From assembly GCA_026413225.1 (NCBI GenBank), contig CM048553.1, positions 40,898,001 through 40,962,000 on the forward strand: DNA of 64,000 nucleotides, read 5' to 3'. This document shows positions 1-12,010 of this stretch, piece by piece; within the stretch, counting starts at the first letter, position 1; each line of letters opens with the position of its first letter. A program made the translations under genes and the position numbers. Under the pieces are notes generated by a model that saw only the letters and a program-made list of their open reading frames with translations, had not been told where the DNA came from and ran no database searches. The stretch is from Otis tarda (taxonomy: Eukaryota; Chordata; Aves; Otidiformes; Otididae).

Positions 1-991
1 AGACTTGGCATAAACTGATTACTTTGAAATTCATTCCATGACTCTGCACTGGCACTACCTGATTGCTCTAGGCCTTGAAAGAATACCAGATTCACAGGCT
101 GTCTTCAGTAACTGCCTATTTTACCTACATCAATTTAAACAGATGTATAGGATAAATAGTTTAAATGTGCCTAATGTCGTAAACATGACTCATCTTTGTA
201 GAAGTCTTAGTATCACGGAGCAGAGCTCTTCCTGCTGTTTAAAAGATTATGTATCAAGAGCCTGGGATGTGCAAGTAGTGCATTAAGATTACAAAAGAGA
301 TGCCCCTTGAGAAGATTTACAATTTACTGATATAGAGATATAAAGTGCTTTGGAAGCAAAGTTATCTTCTCTTTTAGTTATCAGAAAGGATACAAACCTG
401 GACTTAAATATTTGCATACTGTACTAATGCAAGGTGATGCAAACAAGGAGGTGCATTATGCTTGGATGGTGTGAAGAGAGACAGCCAGAGACCCCATGAC
501 CACTGCCCCATCAATAGGCATTCCTCGACACGTACTCTGTACCTTAGCTAACTTGCATTATGTCAAGTTTTTAGAAAAATTAAGTATTTCCTATCCTTGA
601 AACTGTGTAATGATGTGTTTTCTTTCTGCAGAAAGAATTTTTTCTTAAATCAGGTCACAGACTGTACTTACAAAAAAAAAAAAAGATAGAGCGCTTTAGC
701 TTGCAGGATAAATATATACAAATTCTTGATAAGCAAACCTCAGCATTTTAATCAAAATTAGTTGTGTTGATAAGCAGAAAGATTAATTAAGAATAAAATT
801 CTCATCAAAACCAAAATTATAAAGGCATGGCATAATATTCTTTTATCTTTGTTTGTTCAGTGTGGTATCATCAGTAAAGTCAAGAATTCTTACTCTAAAG
901 CATATTCAGGTGGGAATTGGAAGTGCTGCAGTGAGCTGGGTCAGAACAAACTGCTAAAGATTTAGAACAAAGATACAGTTTACAACCTGAG
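1..991. other. Non-genic flank, no feature recognised
   Basis: AT-leaning unique sequence with stops in all frames at short intervals. The only notable element is an A13 run at 672-684. The short reading frame at 38-286 has no coding-like composition or recognisable motif. I see no gene, repeat family or regulatory element here. Confidence 0.6.
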
Positions 992-1422
992 TCATAGAAT
1001 CATAGAATTGTTAGAGTTGGAAGGGACCTTCAAAGGTCATCTAGTCCAACCCCCCTGCAAGGAGCAGGGACATCCCCCACTAGATCAGTTGCTCAGAGCC
1101 TCATCCAACCTGGCCTTGAATGTTTCCAGGGATGGGGCATCCACCACCTCTCTGGGCAACCTGTTCCAGTGTTCTATAACTCACATTGTAAAAAGTTTTT
1201 TCCTAATATCTAATCTAAATCTGCCTCCCTCTATTTTAAAACCGTTACCCCTGGTCCTATCACAAAAGGCCCTACTGAACAGCCTCTCCCCATCTTTCTT
1301 GTAGGTCCCCTTGAGATACTGAAAGACCGCTATCAGGTCTCCCCGGAGCCTCCTCTTCTCCAGGCTGAACAGCCCCAACTCTCTCAGCCTGTCCTCATAG
1401 GAAAGGTGCTCCAGCCCTCATG
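992..1422 (-). mobile_element. CR1 LINE, 5'-truncated 3' end
   Basis: Read on the minus strand, the element ends at 992 in the tandem ATTCTATGA-type tail typical of avian CR1. Upstream of the tail is the standard CR1 3' segment, including GGTTGGACTAGATGACCT. The 5' break is near 1422, after the conserved CTGGAGCACCT region. Only the last ~430 bp is present, the normal outcome of incomplete reverse transcription. CR1 does not leave a poly(A) tail, and none is seen. Its 3' segment closely matches the plus-strand copy at 28846-28989, so both probably belong to the same or sister subfamilies. Confidence 0.96.
1181..1378 (-). pseudogene. CR1 ORF2 C-terminal fragment (degraded)
   Basis: A 65-residue minus-strand frame inside the CR1 copy encodes the conserved stretch just downstream of the reverse-transcriptase domain. 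Diagnostic segments are [30 protein letters not shown] and [10 protein letters not shown], ending [11 protein letters not shown]. In intact CR1 the frame continues through a few dozen more codons (W-N-LP type motif) to the ORF end. Here a small lesion right after the TM codons puts a stop in frame, while the downstream CR1 sequence is still recognisable at DNA level. The endonuclease and RT catalytic parts are absent because of 5' truncation. The fragment is non-functional. Confidence 0.9.
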
Positions 1423-4400
1423 CGACTCAAGTTATAAAATTATCCCTGTGCTAAATCACTGGTACTACAGAGCACACAATATTAGAGAGGGGATTTATGG
1501 TCCACTTGTTATAAAAGCTGTAGACACAGAACTACTAAAAATTATTTTCTATTGGAAATCTGAAGGAGCAACATATAACAAAGATATTCCATCTGTTAAA
1601 GGAGAGTACTACAGTCATTTTGAGTCAGTCAGGTGAAGCTCACATGCAATCATTTAGCTCCCTGGATTGGATCTGCCAACCACTGAGCAATCAAACTGCA
1701 CAAGATATTGTTGCTCTGTAAAAGTCTGTTCATCTGTCATATTTGGCAAGTGTCGGTTGTCTCATATCTGTTTCTTTCTCAGAAATAAAAAAAAAAAAAT
1801 AAAAACAAAACACAAAAAAAAACCCCCAACAAAAAAACCGCCACATTTACTTAAGATATAAGCAGAAGCCTCCTGCCCTGATAAGAGTCAGGCTTTTTTC
1901 CTCTCCCCAGAATGCTGCTTTCTGTGTTCGGGGTAATATGCTTAGGGCAGGAACTGGGAGTCACTGCACATCTGCCTCTGTGGGCCTGTCTGCAGTCACT
2001 TACTTGACTGGGAACAGGCTTGGCTCACTTTCTATTTTATATAATGAATGTGTTAAGTGTTTTATGGGTAGATACAGCAAAACTTCACACCACGGATAGC
2101 CTTCAAGATAGTGATTCTGCAAAATACCGAGCGTTTCAGTTCCAGTGCAGTAAAGTACGCGTGTAATTTCAGGAATGAGAAGAGTACCACTGACATAGAT
2201 ACTGTTAAAGTATGTGGAGAGACACCTGGAATGCCATCTTTACCTCACGTGCCTGTGAAGTGCTTGGCATATAATAAGCAATCAGTGTGAGCAACAATTG
2301 ATGCACACTAGGATTTTTCATGCCTCTAATTATATCCAGTACATTCGACATCTTGCAGAACTAAACCCTCACAGGCAGCATACAGAAAAGACAGGAGAGG
2401 GGAAGATTTTGACAGAGTATCAAAGGGATACAAAGCTGGATTTCTGGAAACTGGAACCACACAAAGACTAAAGCTGACTGAACAAGGGCTTACTGGAAGC
2501 ATTTGAAGAGCACAGTCATAATATCCATAATACAGCATTGTTAACTCCTCATTTTAGCATGTCTCTCAGCCTACAGAATGTTTTTCTTGAAAACTCTTAT
2601 TCTTTAAGAGACACACAGACAATGTTTTGGAAAAAAAATCTTAGCCAAAAAAAAACTTAGCAGGTGCTTGAGGATGGCTGGAAGAAGGCAAGGAAACTTT
2701 GAAAACCTTTCAATTTCTTGAGTTCTCTGCTGGATCTGTGGGGGTTTTCTCATTTCCCTGCTAGACCAAACCAAAGTGCTACAGTGGCTTCCACCCTGCA
2801 AACCCTCCTGGTGCAGTTCCAGCTGAGCTTCGTGCTAGACTGCTTGGAGGATTACAACCTTAGACAGCACTTCAAATGGGCAGCTGAAACTTAACCACAT
2901 GCTAGAAAAATGCAGATACCTTCACTCAACTCAAAGGAAGGCTGCATGTACTTGAAAAGAAAATGTACAGGTTTAATGCAAAGATATTCAGCAATTAGTA
3001 AAGAAAATGAACATGTTATTAATGTCTGAAAAAATCCCTGCATTAGTTTTCATAATGTTTTCTAAGTACATATTAACACTAGAAGGAGACAGAGGACAGT
3101 ACCCTGAAAGGTGGCTTTCCTAAACCATTTCATCAAAGCAGGATTTAAATCTGGGAGCAAAATAAGATCTCATTCCCAGACAAAGAGAAAAATTGCAGAC
3201 TGAGAAGTTATTTTATAACCTTTTCTCCCTACAATGATCCTTATGTATTGTATTAGCACTCCACATGCTACAACTACTTTAGTAGGCATTTCAACCTGCA
3301 GAGAAGTTAAAGAATACTGCAGATAGTGAATATTATTATTCCTACTTCTCATCAGTGATCATAAATACTCTAATCATACGTTATTTCATCTAGCCTAGAT
3401 TATGAGGGTAGCTCCTCAAACAAACTTCTGGTAGTTTACAGATTTGGAGAGCTTTATTCTTCTCATTCTGCAGTTGTACCCTTTATGCAAGTCTGTTGGG
3501 GAACTCACACTTAAAATATCTAAATAAATTTCTGGATTTTTCCTCTCTGTTCTCAGGCACCTGAATTTGAGGATTAGGGCATCAGAAAGCACATCTTTAT
3601 TTGAAAAGGTCTTTAACATTCCCTCCCACAGGATCTAGGGACCATGGATCACCTCTGAAAAGAGTCAGATCAGTGATTAAGGATCTATATTCAGAGACTT
3701 AAATTTTAAAAAGTTTTGGCCATTCCGTCTCCCACCTTATAAAAGGACTAGTAGTTACAGGGATAAATACAGTTCTCTTCAAAATCTTCCAATGTTGTCT
3801 ACCCCTCACCTCCAAGGTAGCCAGAGACATTATAGGGGAAAGAGCAGAATTCAACCACAGAGCCAAAACAATGTTTTGCCAAAAGAGGCCAGCAAGTTCA
3901 CAGCCATTCCAACTTCTGCCCAGTGTATTGCCTTGCTACAGAAGCAGAAAGTACTACCTTCACAGTGTCTCCAGTCCCCAGTATTTCTTTCCTTTAGGAA
4001 GGGTGAGGGTGCTTCTAATTACCTTTACCTTTGAAATAGCAATCTTATCCATCTCTTGCTTTGCTGGGGGATGTCCTAGACTGGGAGTGGAGGGTCGGGA
4101 GACAAAGAGATGTTGCTAGGTGAAATGGAAAAGAGGGCAAGTCCTAGTGACACTTACTTACAGCTCTTTAGTTTCTACAGAATAACAGAAAGGCTAAATA
4201 GGAAATTGAGTGAAAAACAAAATAGATTTTACCCTTGAAGAGTGATTGTATAAATTTACAATCATCCAGGTTTTCAAGACTGCAAAGAAGGTAACACCTA
4301 ACATTTAGAATGTGAGTAAGAGGGGTAAAAGAGAAAATGAAAAAAAATGCCGAGATCTATTTATCTGTTCAAGAAAACAAAGAGATCTGATCCTCTTTTT

Positions 4401-5552
4401 TCCTGATGGATTTCCAAGGTCAAATACAGCCCTTTCCTGCTAAGGTAACACCTAGAAAGAAGCACTGTGGCAACACAGCACCTGTGGGTAGGAATTCTCA
4501 CTAAAATCCTCTCAAAGTCACTGGAACTGCTGGAGTCCAAGATTTATAGCAGACACAGCACAGTGGCAGGTGTGCCAGGCTCTCCGGCTGGACCGCAGTC
4601 CTTCGTCAGCACCACTTGACTCCCAAAGAATGGAGGCCTGGGGGAAAACTCCAGATTTGGCACAATAAGAGCGGAAAGCTTTGCATTCATGCTTCTTTCT
4701 AAGGATCATAAAAAGCCTTACAAATGTTAATTAAAAAAAAAAAAAAAAAGCCTTTGCAAATCCTTCCAGAAACAGGAGGATAGCTTTTAACATCCATGAG
4801 TTCAGTGGCTGTCACATACAACAGCATTCTATACAGCACAGAGAAACAAGGCGTAAGTCAAGCGTAAAGAAGTAAAAGGTATTAAATGACCCTGTAGTAG
4901 GGATTTCAGTAGAGATTTTAACTGCTTGAGATGGATTGCGTCCAGAACAGAAGTATTAACACCCTTATTCTTCCTAAATCTGCAGTACCATCTTTACTGA
5001 CCCCAAGAGATTGGTGCCTGTCTCTATAAAGCCCATCTGCAGGTCATTAGCACACTGCTATTTATCACAAAGCTGTTTCATTAATGACTTACTCAGAAGG
5101 GTCAGCACAACTCTGCTCTTTCAAAGATCCCTCAAGAATTATCAGATTTGAAGACTTTCAGCATGGAACTGCAGATTAATTCTTTAACCTGAGAGTCATT
5201 ATGGGCTGCTTAAGTGATTGAAGTAAAGAGAGATGGGTTTTATCAAGTTCTTACATTTATACAGGATAGTTATATTGGGGAAGATTTCTATCTTTAATTA
5301 GATTAAAGTGCCAAGAAGCAGAGGCAAAAGGCACTTCCCTGGCCAAAATCTCCTCACTCCTATTCCCCATGCATTTCCACCAATGCAAATTCCTACCAAG
5401 TGAAGTGGAGCCCTCTATTTGCTCACCTGCACACTTGAATCACTTCAGGTTTCTCTAAGGGAATCCTCCAGACTCAACTAAGGTTTCTGACATCCCAGAT
5501 CTATGGAATTAGGACTATTGGCATTTCTTGGACAGTATAAACTACTCTGTCT
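1423..5552. other. Non-genic stretch between two CR1 copies
   Basis: No gene recognised. A 76-codon open frame (about 1406-1636, +) runs out of the CR1 5' break into unique sequence; it is discussed as a low-grade finding. An A-rich low-complexity tract lies at 1786-1845, and an A17 run at 4733-4749. A minus-strand 63-codon frame at 4518-4709 has balanced codons but no splice context or known motif. The rest is unique AT-leaning sequence. Confidence 0.55.
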
Positions 5553-5719
5553 ATCACAGAATCTTTAAGGTTGGAAGAGACTTCCAAGATCACGAAGTCC
5601 AACCGTCAACCTAACACCACATGCCTACTAAACCATGTTCCAAAGTGCCACGTCTAGATGTTCTTTGAACACCTCCAGGAATGGTGACTTCACCACTTCC
5701 TTGGGCAGCCTGCTCCAGT
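5553..5719 (-). mobile_element. CR1 LINE fragment, older subfamily
   Basis: Minus-strand CR1 3' end. The plus strand starts ATCACAGAATCTTTAAGGTT and continues with the CR1 features GGTTGGAAGAGACTTCCAAG, AAGTCCAACC, the CCTAACACCACATGCC segment and CTTCACCACTTCCTTGGGCA. It differs from the copy at 992, being nearer the CR1 group whose tail carries the CACCAC / CCATGTTCC segment, and is more diverged. The copy breaks off near 5719 at the conserved GGGCAGCCTGCTCCAGT block, next to a tiny inverted piece of the same block (5725-5740). Confidence 0.9.
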
Positions 5720-5739
5720 CCCCAAGGAACAGGCTGCCC
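5703..5739. repeat. 10-bp perfect inverted repeat at CR1 break
   Basis: GGGCAGCCTG (5703-5712) is followed by its exact reverse complement CAGGCTGCCC (5730-5739) after a 17-base spacer. The left arm is inside CR1. The right arm continues as AAGGAACAGGCTGCCCT, which looks like the same CR1 block in opposite orientation, as expected for a 5'-inverted (twin-primed or template-switched) micro-fragment at the insertion end. Confidence 0.7.
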
Positions 5740-5740
5740 T

Positions 5741-6164
5741 GTTATGCTCCATCTTAATACAAAGACTGTATTTTAATCAAAAGAATATGTACCTTTCCCA
5801 AAATGTATTATTTCACTGGAATCCAGCTATGAAGTTTGCATGTAATTTATTTTTTAAAGTCTACAGTAGTTTGCAATTGCTGGTACTGCACACCTTACAT
5901 TTTGTCTCTAGCAATTAAAAAAATGTAATATATCACCCATTATTGCTAATTTAGAACAGTTTCTGTGCTATGTTGCTGCTGTTACCATACCTTTAACCAA
6001 ATTAGCTTACTCAATGAATTTTCTAATAATGCAGCAGATTAAAAAAAAACGCAAAAGTACAAATGCAGATTTTTCAGGATTTCCATTCTAAGCCTAAGTT
6101 CCAATTTGAACTCTTGAATCATATTTAATTTATTAGAAGTGAAGCTTGCTTTCTTACACGCAGG
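5741..6164. other. Non-genic, nothing recognised
   Basis: AT-rich unique sequence with many stops. No repeat family or signal was recognised. Confidence 0.55.
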
Positions 6165-6303
6165 GCCAGGAAGATGTACTAGCTCACACAGAAAACTTGG
6201 GATTTCTAGAATTTATTCCTACTGCCACTCTTCCAGCTGAACTTTCAGCAGCAGCAGCTACCCTTGCAGCTATTGTGTGTCACACTTATGAACTATTTCA
6301 GAC
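6165..6303 (+). other. Exon-like open segment (unconfirmed)
   Basis: A stop-free 46-codon stretch is bounded by an acceptor-like CTTTCTTACACGCAG and a donor-like ACA|GTAAGG, both in phase 0. The translated segment begins GQEDVLAHTENL and ends AAATLAAIVCHTYELFQT, with an Ala-rich hydrophobic part. I do not recognise the protein. GC at third codon positions is not raised, so the coding case rests only on splice-site spacing and an open frame, which can occur by chance in a window this size. It could equally be a chance frame or part of a non-coding RNA. Confidence 0.18.
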
Positions 6304-8138
6304 AGTAAGGTCAAAATCTCTTTTTTGTCCCTTAAATCTCAGGAAATAAGGCAAGAGATCCCTGTAAAACAAGTTGAGACATTTAGCATTCTTCAGAGGC
6401 AAAAGGACGTAAAAATGAAATCATCTGTATAAATAAGGCTGACTGCAACTAATGTCATTTATCTTAGCCTTTATGACCAAAGATTTAGGAGAACACAAAG
6501 TCTTTCAGAGTTATTTATAAAATTAAAAGTTAGATTTTTTTTTTCACTGATCTTACCTGGGAGGAAAATATTAGAACACACATTAATCATCAACCTCAGA
6601 AGACTGAGATCTGTACTTTAGCATATCATGCCACAAAAAAAAAAATTGCACAGTAACTTCAAATGAACTGGTAAGCAGCAGCTATGGCTACTTATACTAC
6701 CTTTGCCTCCTGCAAAACATACAGGCTGCTGTTTCACTCATGAGCTAGCTGCAGGAAGCAGGAGTGGCTGGAGAACCCAAAAGCTCTTCAGGCTTCTGCT
6801 ACACCAGCGTGCAATGCCCCAGCTGAGACCACTGATGGGAGTAACAAAAGGAAAAATGCAGAATTTCAGATGCAGCACAGCCTTTGAGATGGGTTCTTCT
6901 TTCTAGGAACCTCCAAAACCTTAAGTGTGCCTACAGTATAGTGCAAATGCCACAGCTGTGCCAGCTGCACACGTAACCCTATCAACAGTACAGGTAGAAG
7001 GGTGAGAATTACATGGTTATGGAAAGGAAGGGAGTAATAATAGTCTGACAGTAATAAATCAGTAAAGATAGGACTGCTAACAACAGGAATTAATTTGAAG
7101 AGAGGCCATGAGTCATAATTGTATTACTGTGAAAAGAGGGAAGAACCTGTTTTCAACCAGAAATACTCAGTGCAAGACAGCTGTCACAGAAAGCAAAGGC
7201 CTCGGACTGCTGTTTCTTCTCCAGCCCATTGCCCATCCCTGCTTCTGACCCAGTACCTTGCTGTGGCAGCTCTGTCCCATGAAAGTGGCCGGGTGAGCTG
7301 CTCCCACAGGCCCTCCCTCACACGCACCAGGCAGAGCCCCATGGATCAGCTAAAACTGGTACTTAAAACTGAGGGTAAACTGAGTCAGTACTTAAAACTG
7401 AGGGTACTTAAAACTGAGTCAGCAGGTTGTGAAAACTTGGCTTTAAGAAAAGAGCTGCACAGAGGGCGTCAAGCCTCTCTCCTGTTCCCTCCTGTAGGAT
7501 CCATACCACATCTCATTTATCTTTTTTTTCCTAGTTCATCAGAGTTGGTGTTTTCTAGTTTACAAGCACTATCTAGCCTACATAAAAGAGGGTGAAGGTG
7601 GGGAGCCGAAAACAGGGATGCCGTGCTCAGCCAGTACGTACTAACATGGGCCAGGTGGTCACGCTGGGGCACACACAGTCCCCGCTCCCAGATCCAACCA
7701 CCAAGGCAAAGAACTGCCTAGCTGGTCACCACCAGCCCAGGGGCTCCACCTACCATGGGACTGATGAGAGTTATGTTACCTAATGCAGACAGATTTTCCT
7801 GAAGCTAACTAGGGATTTTTCACATGTGCTCCAGCAACAGAGCCCTGGAGTTAAAAAAAAAAAAAAAAAACAAAAACAAAAAAACCACAAAAAACCCTCT
7901 TGGTAGATAGGAATAACTTCTATCAGCAACTTCAATTAATTTTTTACCCCCTTAATTAGGCCTATATGTTGTAGTAGGAGGAGGAGTTGTGGAAGCAGAT
8001 ACGGAAAACTGCATAAAGTACTAGTTCAGAGAATCCAGAGTTTGCAGCAGTTTAAGTAGCTTTGTGATCGATATGGCATGCCAGTTGGAAAGAGCATTAA
8101 CACTAACACAGGCCAAATTATGCTCTTATGCACAACTG
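6304..8138. other. Non-genic stretch with local repeats
   Basis: No gene recognised. The moderately GC-richer patch at about 7190-7340 is open on the plus strand over 7119-7595, but the translation is Ser/Pro-rich without a domain and spans a local tandem duplication. An A18 run lies at 7853-7870, followed by an A-rich tail with C interruptions to about 7895. Confidence 0.5.
7359..7418. repeat. Local direct duplication (29-bp and 16-bp steps)
   Basis: GTACTTAAAACTGAG occurs three times, starting at 7359, 7388 and 7404. The first two units extend to GTACTTAAAACTGAGGGT and are followed by AACTGAGTCA, which also follows the third. This is a slippage or unequal-exchange product. Confidence 0.85.
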
Positions 8139-8314
8139 CTACAGAGTTACAGCAACCCCATCCACACAGCCCGGGGCAGACCCGAGGCCAGGATACTGCC
8201 AGGAGTTATTTTTCCAGTTCAACTTGGCGAGGAACAGGTTCTCCAGGCGGCACTGGTAATTCCTAACCTGATACTGGAGCTCCTCCATGTGGCAAGCAGC
8301 AGTCTTCATCTTCC
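8139..8314 (-). CDS. Candidate coding exon, coiled-coil peptide (unconfirmed)
   Basis: On the minus strand a pyrimidine-rich TTCTTTGTTGTACACAG acceptor-like site is followed by an open frame from 8314 to a TAG at 8139-8141. The first ~40 codons have a strongly coding-like composition, with about three quarters ending in G or C although the surroundings are AT-leaning. Residues MKTAACHMEELQYQVRNY and then CRLENLFLAKLNW place M, A, M, L, V, Y, L, L in successive 3-4 spacing, which is a heptad pattern. Possible ends are the donor-like CAG|GTTAGG inside it (near 8266) or the terminal stop. The later part (Gly/Ala-rich) is less convincing. I do not recognise the gene and see no partner exon on the same strand. 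Confidence 0.33.
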
Positions 8315-11300
8315 CTGTGTACAACAAAGAACTTCCTTATTCTTCACAGCATTTTCCCCTCACATTATTCTTCTTACAGAAAATTAAATATTACGAAAGA
8401 TACAATATTACACTATGGGGCAAGAGCGATTAGTTTGGAGAATAATGAAAGGAGAACAAAGGCAGCATTACTCTGATAATTGCTATTAGTCACGAACGGG
8501 TACGTTCATAACATGATGTAGTTAATTTGCATGTTCACCAAAAATAAAACTGTTCTACATTCAGATACAGATCAGCTGTTTTAAACAGTCAGCTTTCGAC
8601 AAAATCATACATGAATTCAAATAGCCTCTTGATTGAAGTAGTGCCCTTCCCATGGTGAAATATATAGCAAAATGGATTCTATTATGTTAAAGATTTACAA
8701 CTTCTGCTCTGTCAAGCTAGAAATAACAAAACGTGGTGCAGGTTTATTCCTTGAAAAATTGATAAAGAGGTTTTTATATTAAACTGCAGGCAAGGGAGAA
8801 TCTATCTGCTTTTTTAAAGGAGTATCTGGAAATTAAAGATGGCATTTGTTTAAAAGAAAAAGGCTTATGATTCCAAGTACATTAGCACAAGAAAGCTGTT
8901 AAGGACATTTATTTTTCCCAGCCATTTAAATTTTCAAGTTGTTTTGCTTGCTGTAAAGTATTGTTCAGTCAGGTTTAATTCGGTGCTGAAGACCAGTACC
9001 CTCTCCTGTTCCCGTATGCCTATGTGGCAATGCCAGTTTACTCACACATGATTTAACAAGCTCACACACTTGCTTTTCCACTGACACTGTAAGAAGCAAT
9101 AACGAAACTGCTCGGTTTGAAGTTCACTTGTTTTTTTGATACACAGCCACTTCTCATATCATAAATTAAGTTCTTTAATGTGCATACTCAAAAATATTTA
9201 TGTTGATTACAGGCAGAGCTCAGATCTTCTTTTAAAGAAGTTGCCTTTTTTTAATGGAAACCTTAATTTCTGCATGTTTTTGTTTGTTTGTTGGGGAGAG
9301 GGAGGAAGGTCCCACATTATCATGAGAAAATCAGCAAGCAGAGGACACACATCTGAGCTGCTTCAATGGCAACGAGGCCACAGGAAAGGAAGGAGAGGTG
9401 GCAGAAAAAAATGTGACCTTCCCTGAAATACCTATATGGAACCTACAAGCAAAAGAACTGTATTGCAGGAAGCAAGCAGGCAGATGTATCTGCCTCCAGC
9501 ATCTTTCGCAGGATTGCATGGATAGCCCATTTTCAAAGTTCCTCATTTAGGGCATATAAACTCTGCAGAAGTCGAATACAGTGGAGAGCAGATAGCAAGG
9601 AAGAGGACATGAACTAACCTTACCTCCTTCCCCCCAAAAAGAAAGAACTTTAAAAAGTTTGTCAAAAAAGGAAAAAGAAATGCTCACTATTTTTTTTTTT
9701 TATTCAAAAGCAGTGTGCTCTCCCAAAAAATTTTTTAGCTTTTTGAACTTCATGCCTTGATTGTCAGGCAATCAGCCAATTACCCACAAGATTTCTCAGG
9801 TCTCATATTGCACAAACTGGAAGTTGACTATTCAGTGGTCTGTCTCTCAGGAAGATGAAGCCATCCTCACAGAGATTTCTGTTCTCAGTAACTTTATTCT
9901 AACCATTGGAAATTCATGAGCAATCATACATTTCCCTATAGCCACCTCTAAAGATCCCAAATAATACTTCTAAACTTGACTCTGCTGTTGCCCTTGCTTT
10001 ATCAATTGTTACAGACAGAGGGAGCAAACTACTAATCAGAGGGAAGGGAAAGGGCTCATTTGGTGAAGAAACTGCTCTAAGAGTAAGAGTCCTACAGCAC
10101 GAGTGGGAAAGGGATAGCATGAGACCTGTTTATTTCACGACTGATTTGTACGATCTATTTTCTTCACCCTAAGACCCACACGAAATTCGAGAGGCAGAGT
10201 ATGTTTCCATGTTCAAGTACCATCAGTGAACTACTTTTGTTTGATGCATGGGAATTCTCTTGCTTTGTTTTCCATAGCAACATGAGGCAGGAAATGGGAG
10301 AAGCAGGAAAATTTAAGGGGGGGAGGAATAGAAGAGGGAAAGGAAAAACACGGGGGGAAACACATTCATATATCCTGAAGTGGTTGTGTCTTACAAAGCA
10401 TCATTTAAGCTAGTTCCCACACACAGCCATGTGGCTAACTACATAAATTCTGTGGCATTTGCTGTTTAAAAACCCTCCAACAACTACTTCCTTTTTTTTT
10501 TAGTATATTTAACTCATTTTTTAGTATTTTTTTTTATATTATGCATTAAAAATTCTATATTTATGTTCCTGAAATCCGAATTTTCCACAGAACAAGCAGA
10601 GCAATGAGAACTTCCACATGCCATCCCATTCCCAAATCATACCCTGGAGGGACTCTCACCTTGCCAAGTTCTTCTCCTACAGAAATGCCAATTCCTGTGG
10701 TGGGCACTGGCTCACCAAGCATTAAGCTGAGGCTTCAAGCTTACTCATGTGACCACAAGCCACCTAATAAAAAGGAAAACACATTTCTTCTCACTACAAA
10801 CCCTGTCAGAATTTGAGCTGATGTTGTTTTGTTTTCAGTGTGGTCATGGCATATTTCTCACATGAATCATCCTGTGCAGCCTCTCCTCCCATTATACACA
10901 CAGAGACCCTTACACTCCAGGCCAACCTCGCTCTACAAGCAGCCTCAGCACCTCCTCCCTTATGCTCCATGCTATCCTCTATGGTCCCTGGGCTCCCTCA
11001 TTAAGCCAAATTTTTTAAAGCTAATATATTAGAGTAGCGATAACAGCTTGTGGAAGTAGTTAACAGGCAGATCAAAGTGGCAACCGGGATCAAGGTTTCT
11101 GAAGATGAGAAGGTGGACCCACATGAGACCAAGTTTGTGCAAGAAGAGGAGGTGGTGGAAAAGGCTTCAATTTTGGGAAATCTGAAGGTGACTTGACCAA
11201 GACTTAGGAGCAAGACAAAAAGGAACACTATTGCGGAAAGCAAAATTTTAGAAGGATAGAATGATCATAGAGATCACAGATGTTATATTTCAGAGAATTC

Positions 11301-11961
11301 TCATGAACAAATTCCATCCATTACCTGCAAAGATTGATCAGTGCATTATCCCATCTCTCTAGCTATGACATCTGAGTTCAAGTTCCCCTCCTCTCCATAC
11401 TGCTTCCCAATTTTTTAGGTTCATTGACATTATAGAACACCTATCTCCTTCACTGTACTGAACAGAGAGCACCTACTGCAGGTGTGACCACCTATCCCCA
11501 GGAGTAGTCACCAAAGGCCTAGAAGCTGCCACCACACATTAAACATGAACATAGAAGTTAACAGTTATTTTTTTCTATTGGCAGGGGAGAGAGGAGGAGA
11601 GAATGTAATTAAGTGCATGAATGCCTAAGAGATCCTTTTTATTCCAATTTATCTAAAGAATGCAGGAGGTGTTAATCTTCATTTGAGGAATTCAGATTCA
11701 ATCAAGCTTCTGGATTAGCCCAACTGCTATGTATTTCTTACCACAGTTACAAGATCATATACCAGTTTTCGAGTTCCCCTGGCACCCCTTCCCCCTATGC
11801 CACCCCCTTTTTCTTTTTTCCTTAAATACCATTGCCCTTCTCAAGGTTCATCTATGAAAGTCAAAGGATTTACACTCCTTGAAAGCCATAGTACACCAAG
11901 AGATCACACACTGAATTTAGCTTATAAACCCATTCACTGTAACAACAGAATGGAAATTAAT
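8315..11961. other. Non-genic stretch
   Basis: No gene or known transposon recognised. Contents are an interrupted T-rich run at about 9691-9702, T-rich segments at 10492-10535, and a purine-rich tract at 10283-10360 containing a G7 run (10317-10323). The remaining sequence is unique and closed by stops in all frames. Confidence 0.5.
10283..10360. repeat. Purine-rich low-complexity tract
   Basis: The plus strand is almost all A and G over about 75 bases, with G-runs such as AAGGGGGGGAGG. It is a low-complexity polypurine tract, with no gene. Confidence 0.6.
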
Positions 11962-12010
11962 GGCCAGATCCTCAGCTGCAACCATCAGCTTAGCTCCATT
12001 AAAATCCACC
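11962..12010. repeat. Relic of ancient palindromic amniote repeat
   Basis: GGCCAGATCCTCAGCTG followed by CATCAGCTTAGCTCCATT matches, from memory, one half of an old hairpin-like dispersed element common in reptile and bird genomes (GGCCAGATCCTCAGCTGGTG...TAGCTCCATTGA). The second half is not preserved. I give no family name. Confidence 0.45.

Noticed and set aside
1786..1845. A-rich tract as a retrogene poly(A) tail
   Set aside because: No upstream coding remnant, no target duplication seen, and the tract has many C interruptions. Treated as low complexity.
4518..4709. Minus-strand frame with fairly coding-like codons
   Set aside because: No convincing acceptor or donor and no heptad or domain. 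Part resembles old repeat sequence (TCCAGTGACTTTGAGAGG). Left as background.
7119..7595. 158-codon plus-strand frame
   Set aside because: Low-complexity Ser/Leu-rich translation running through a tandem duplication, with no domain or splice sites that fit.
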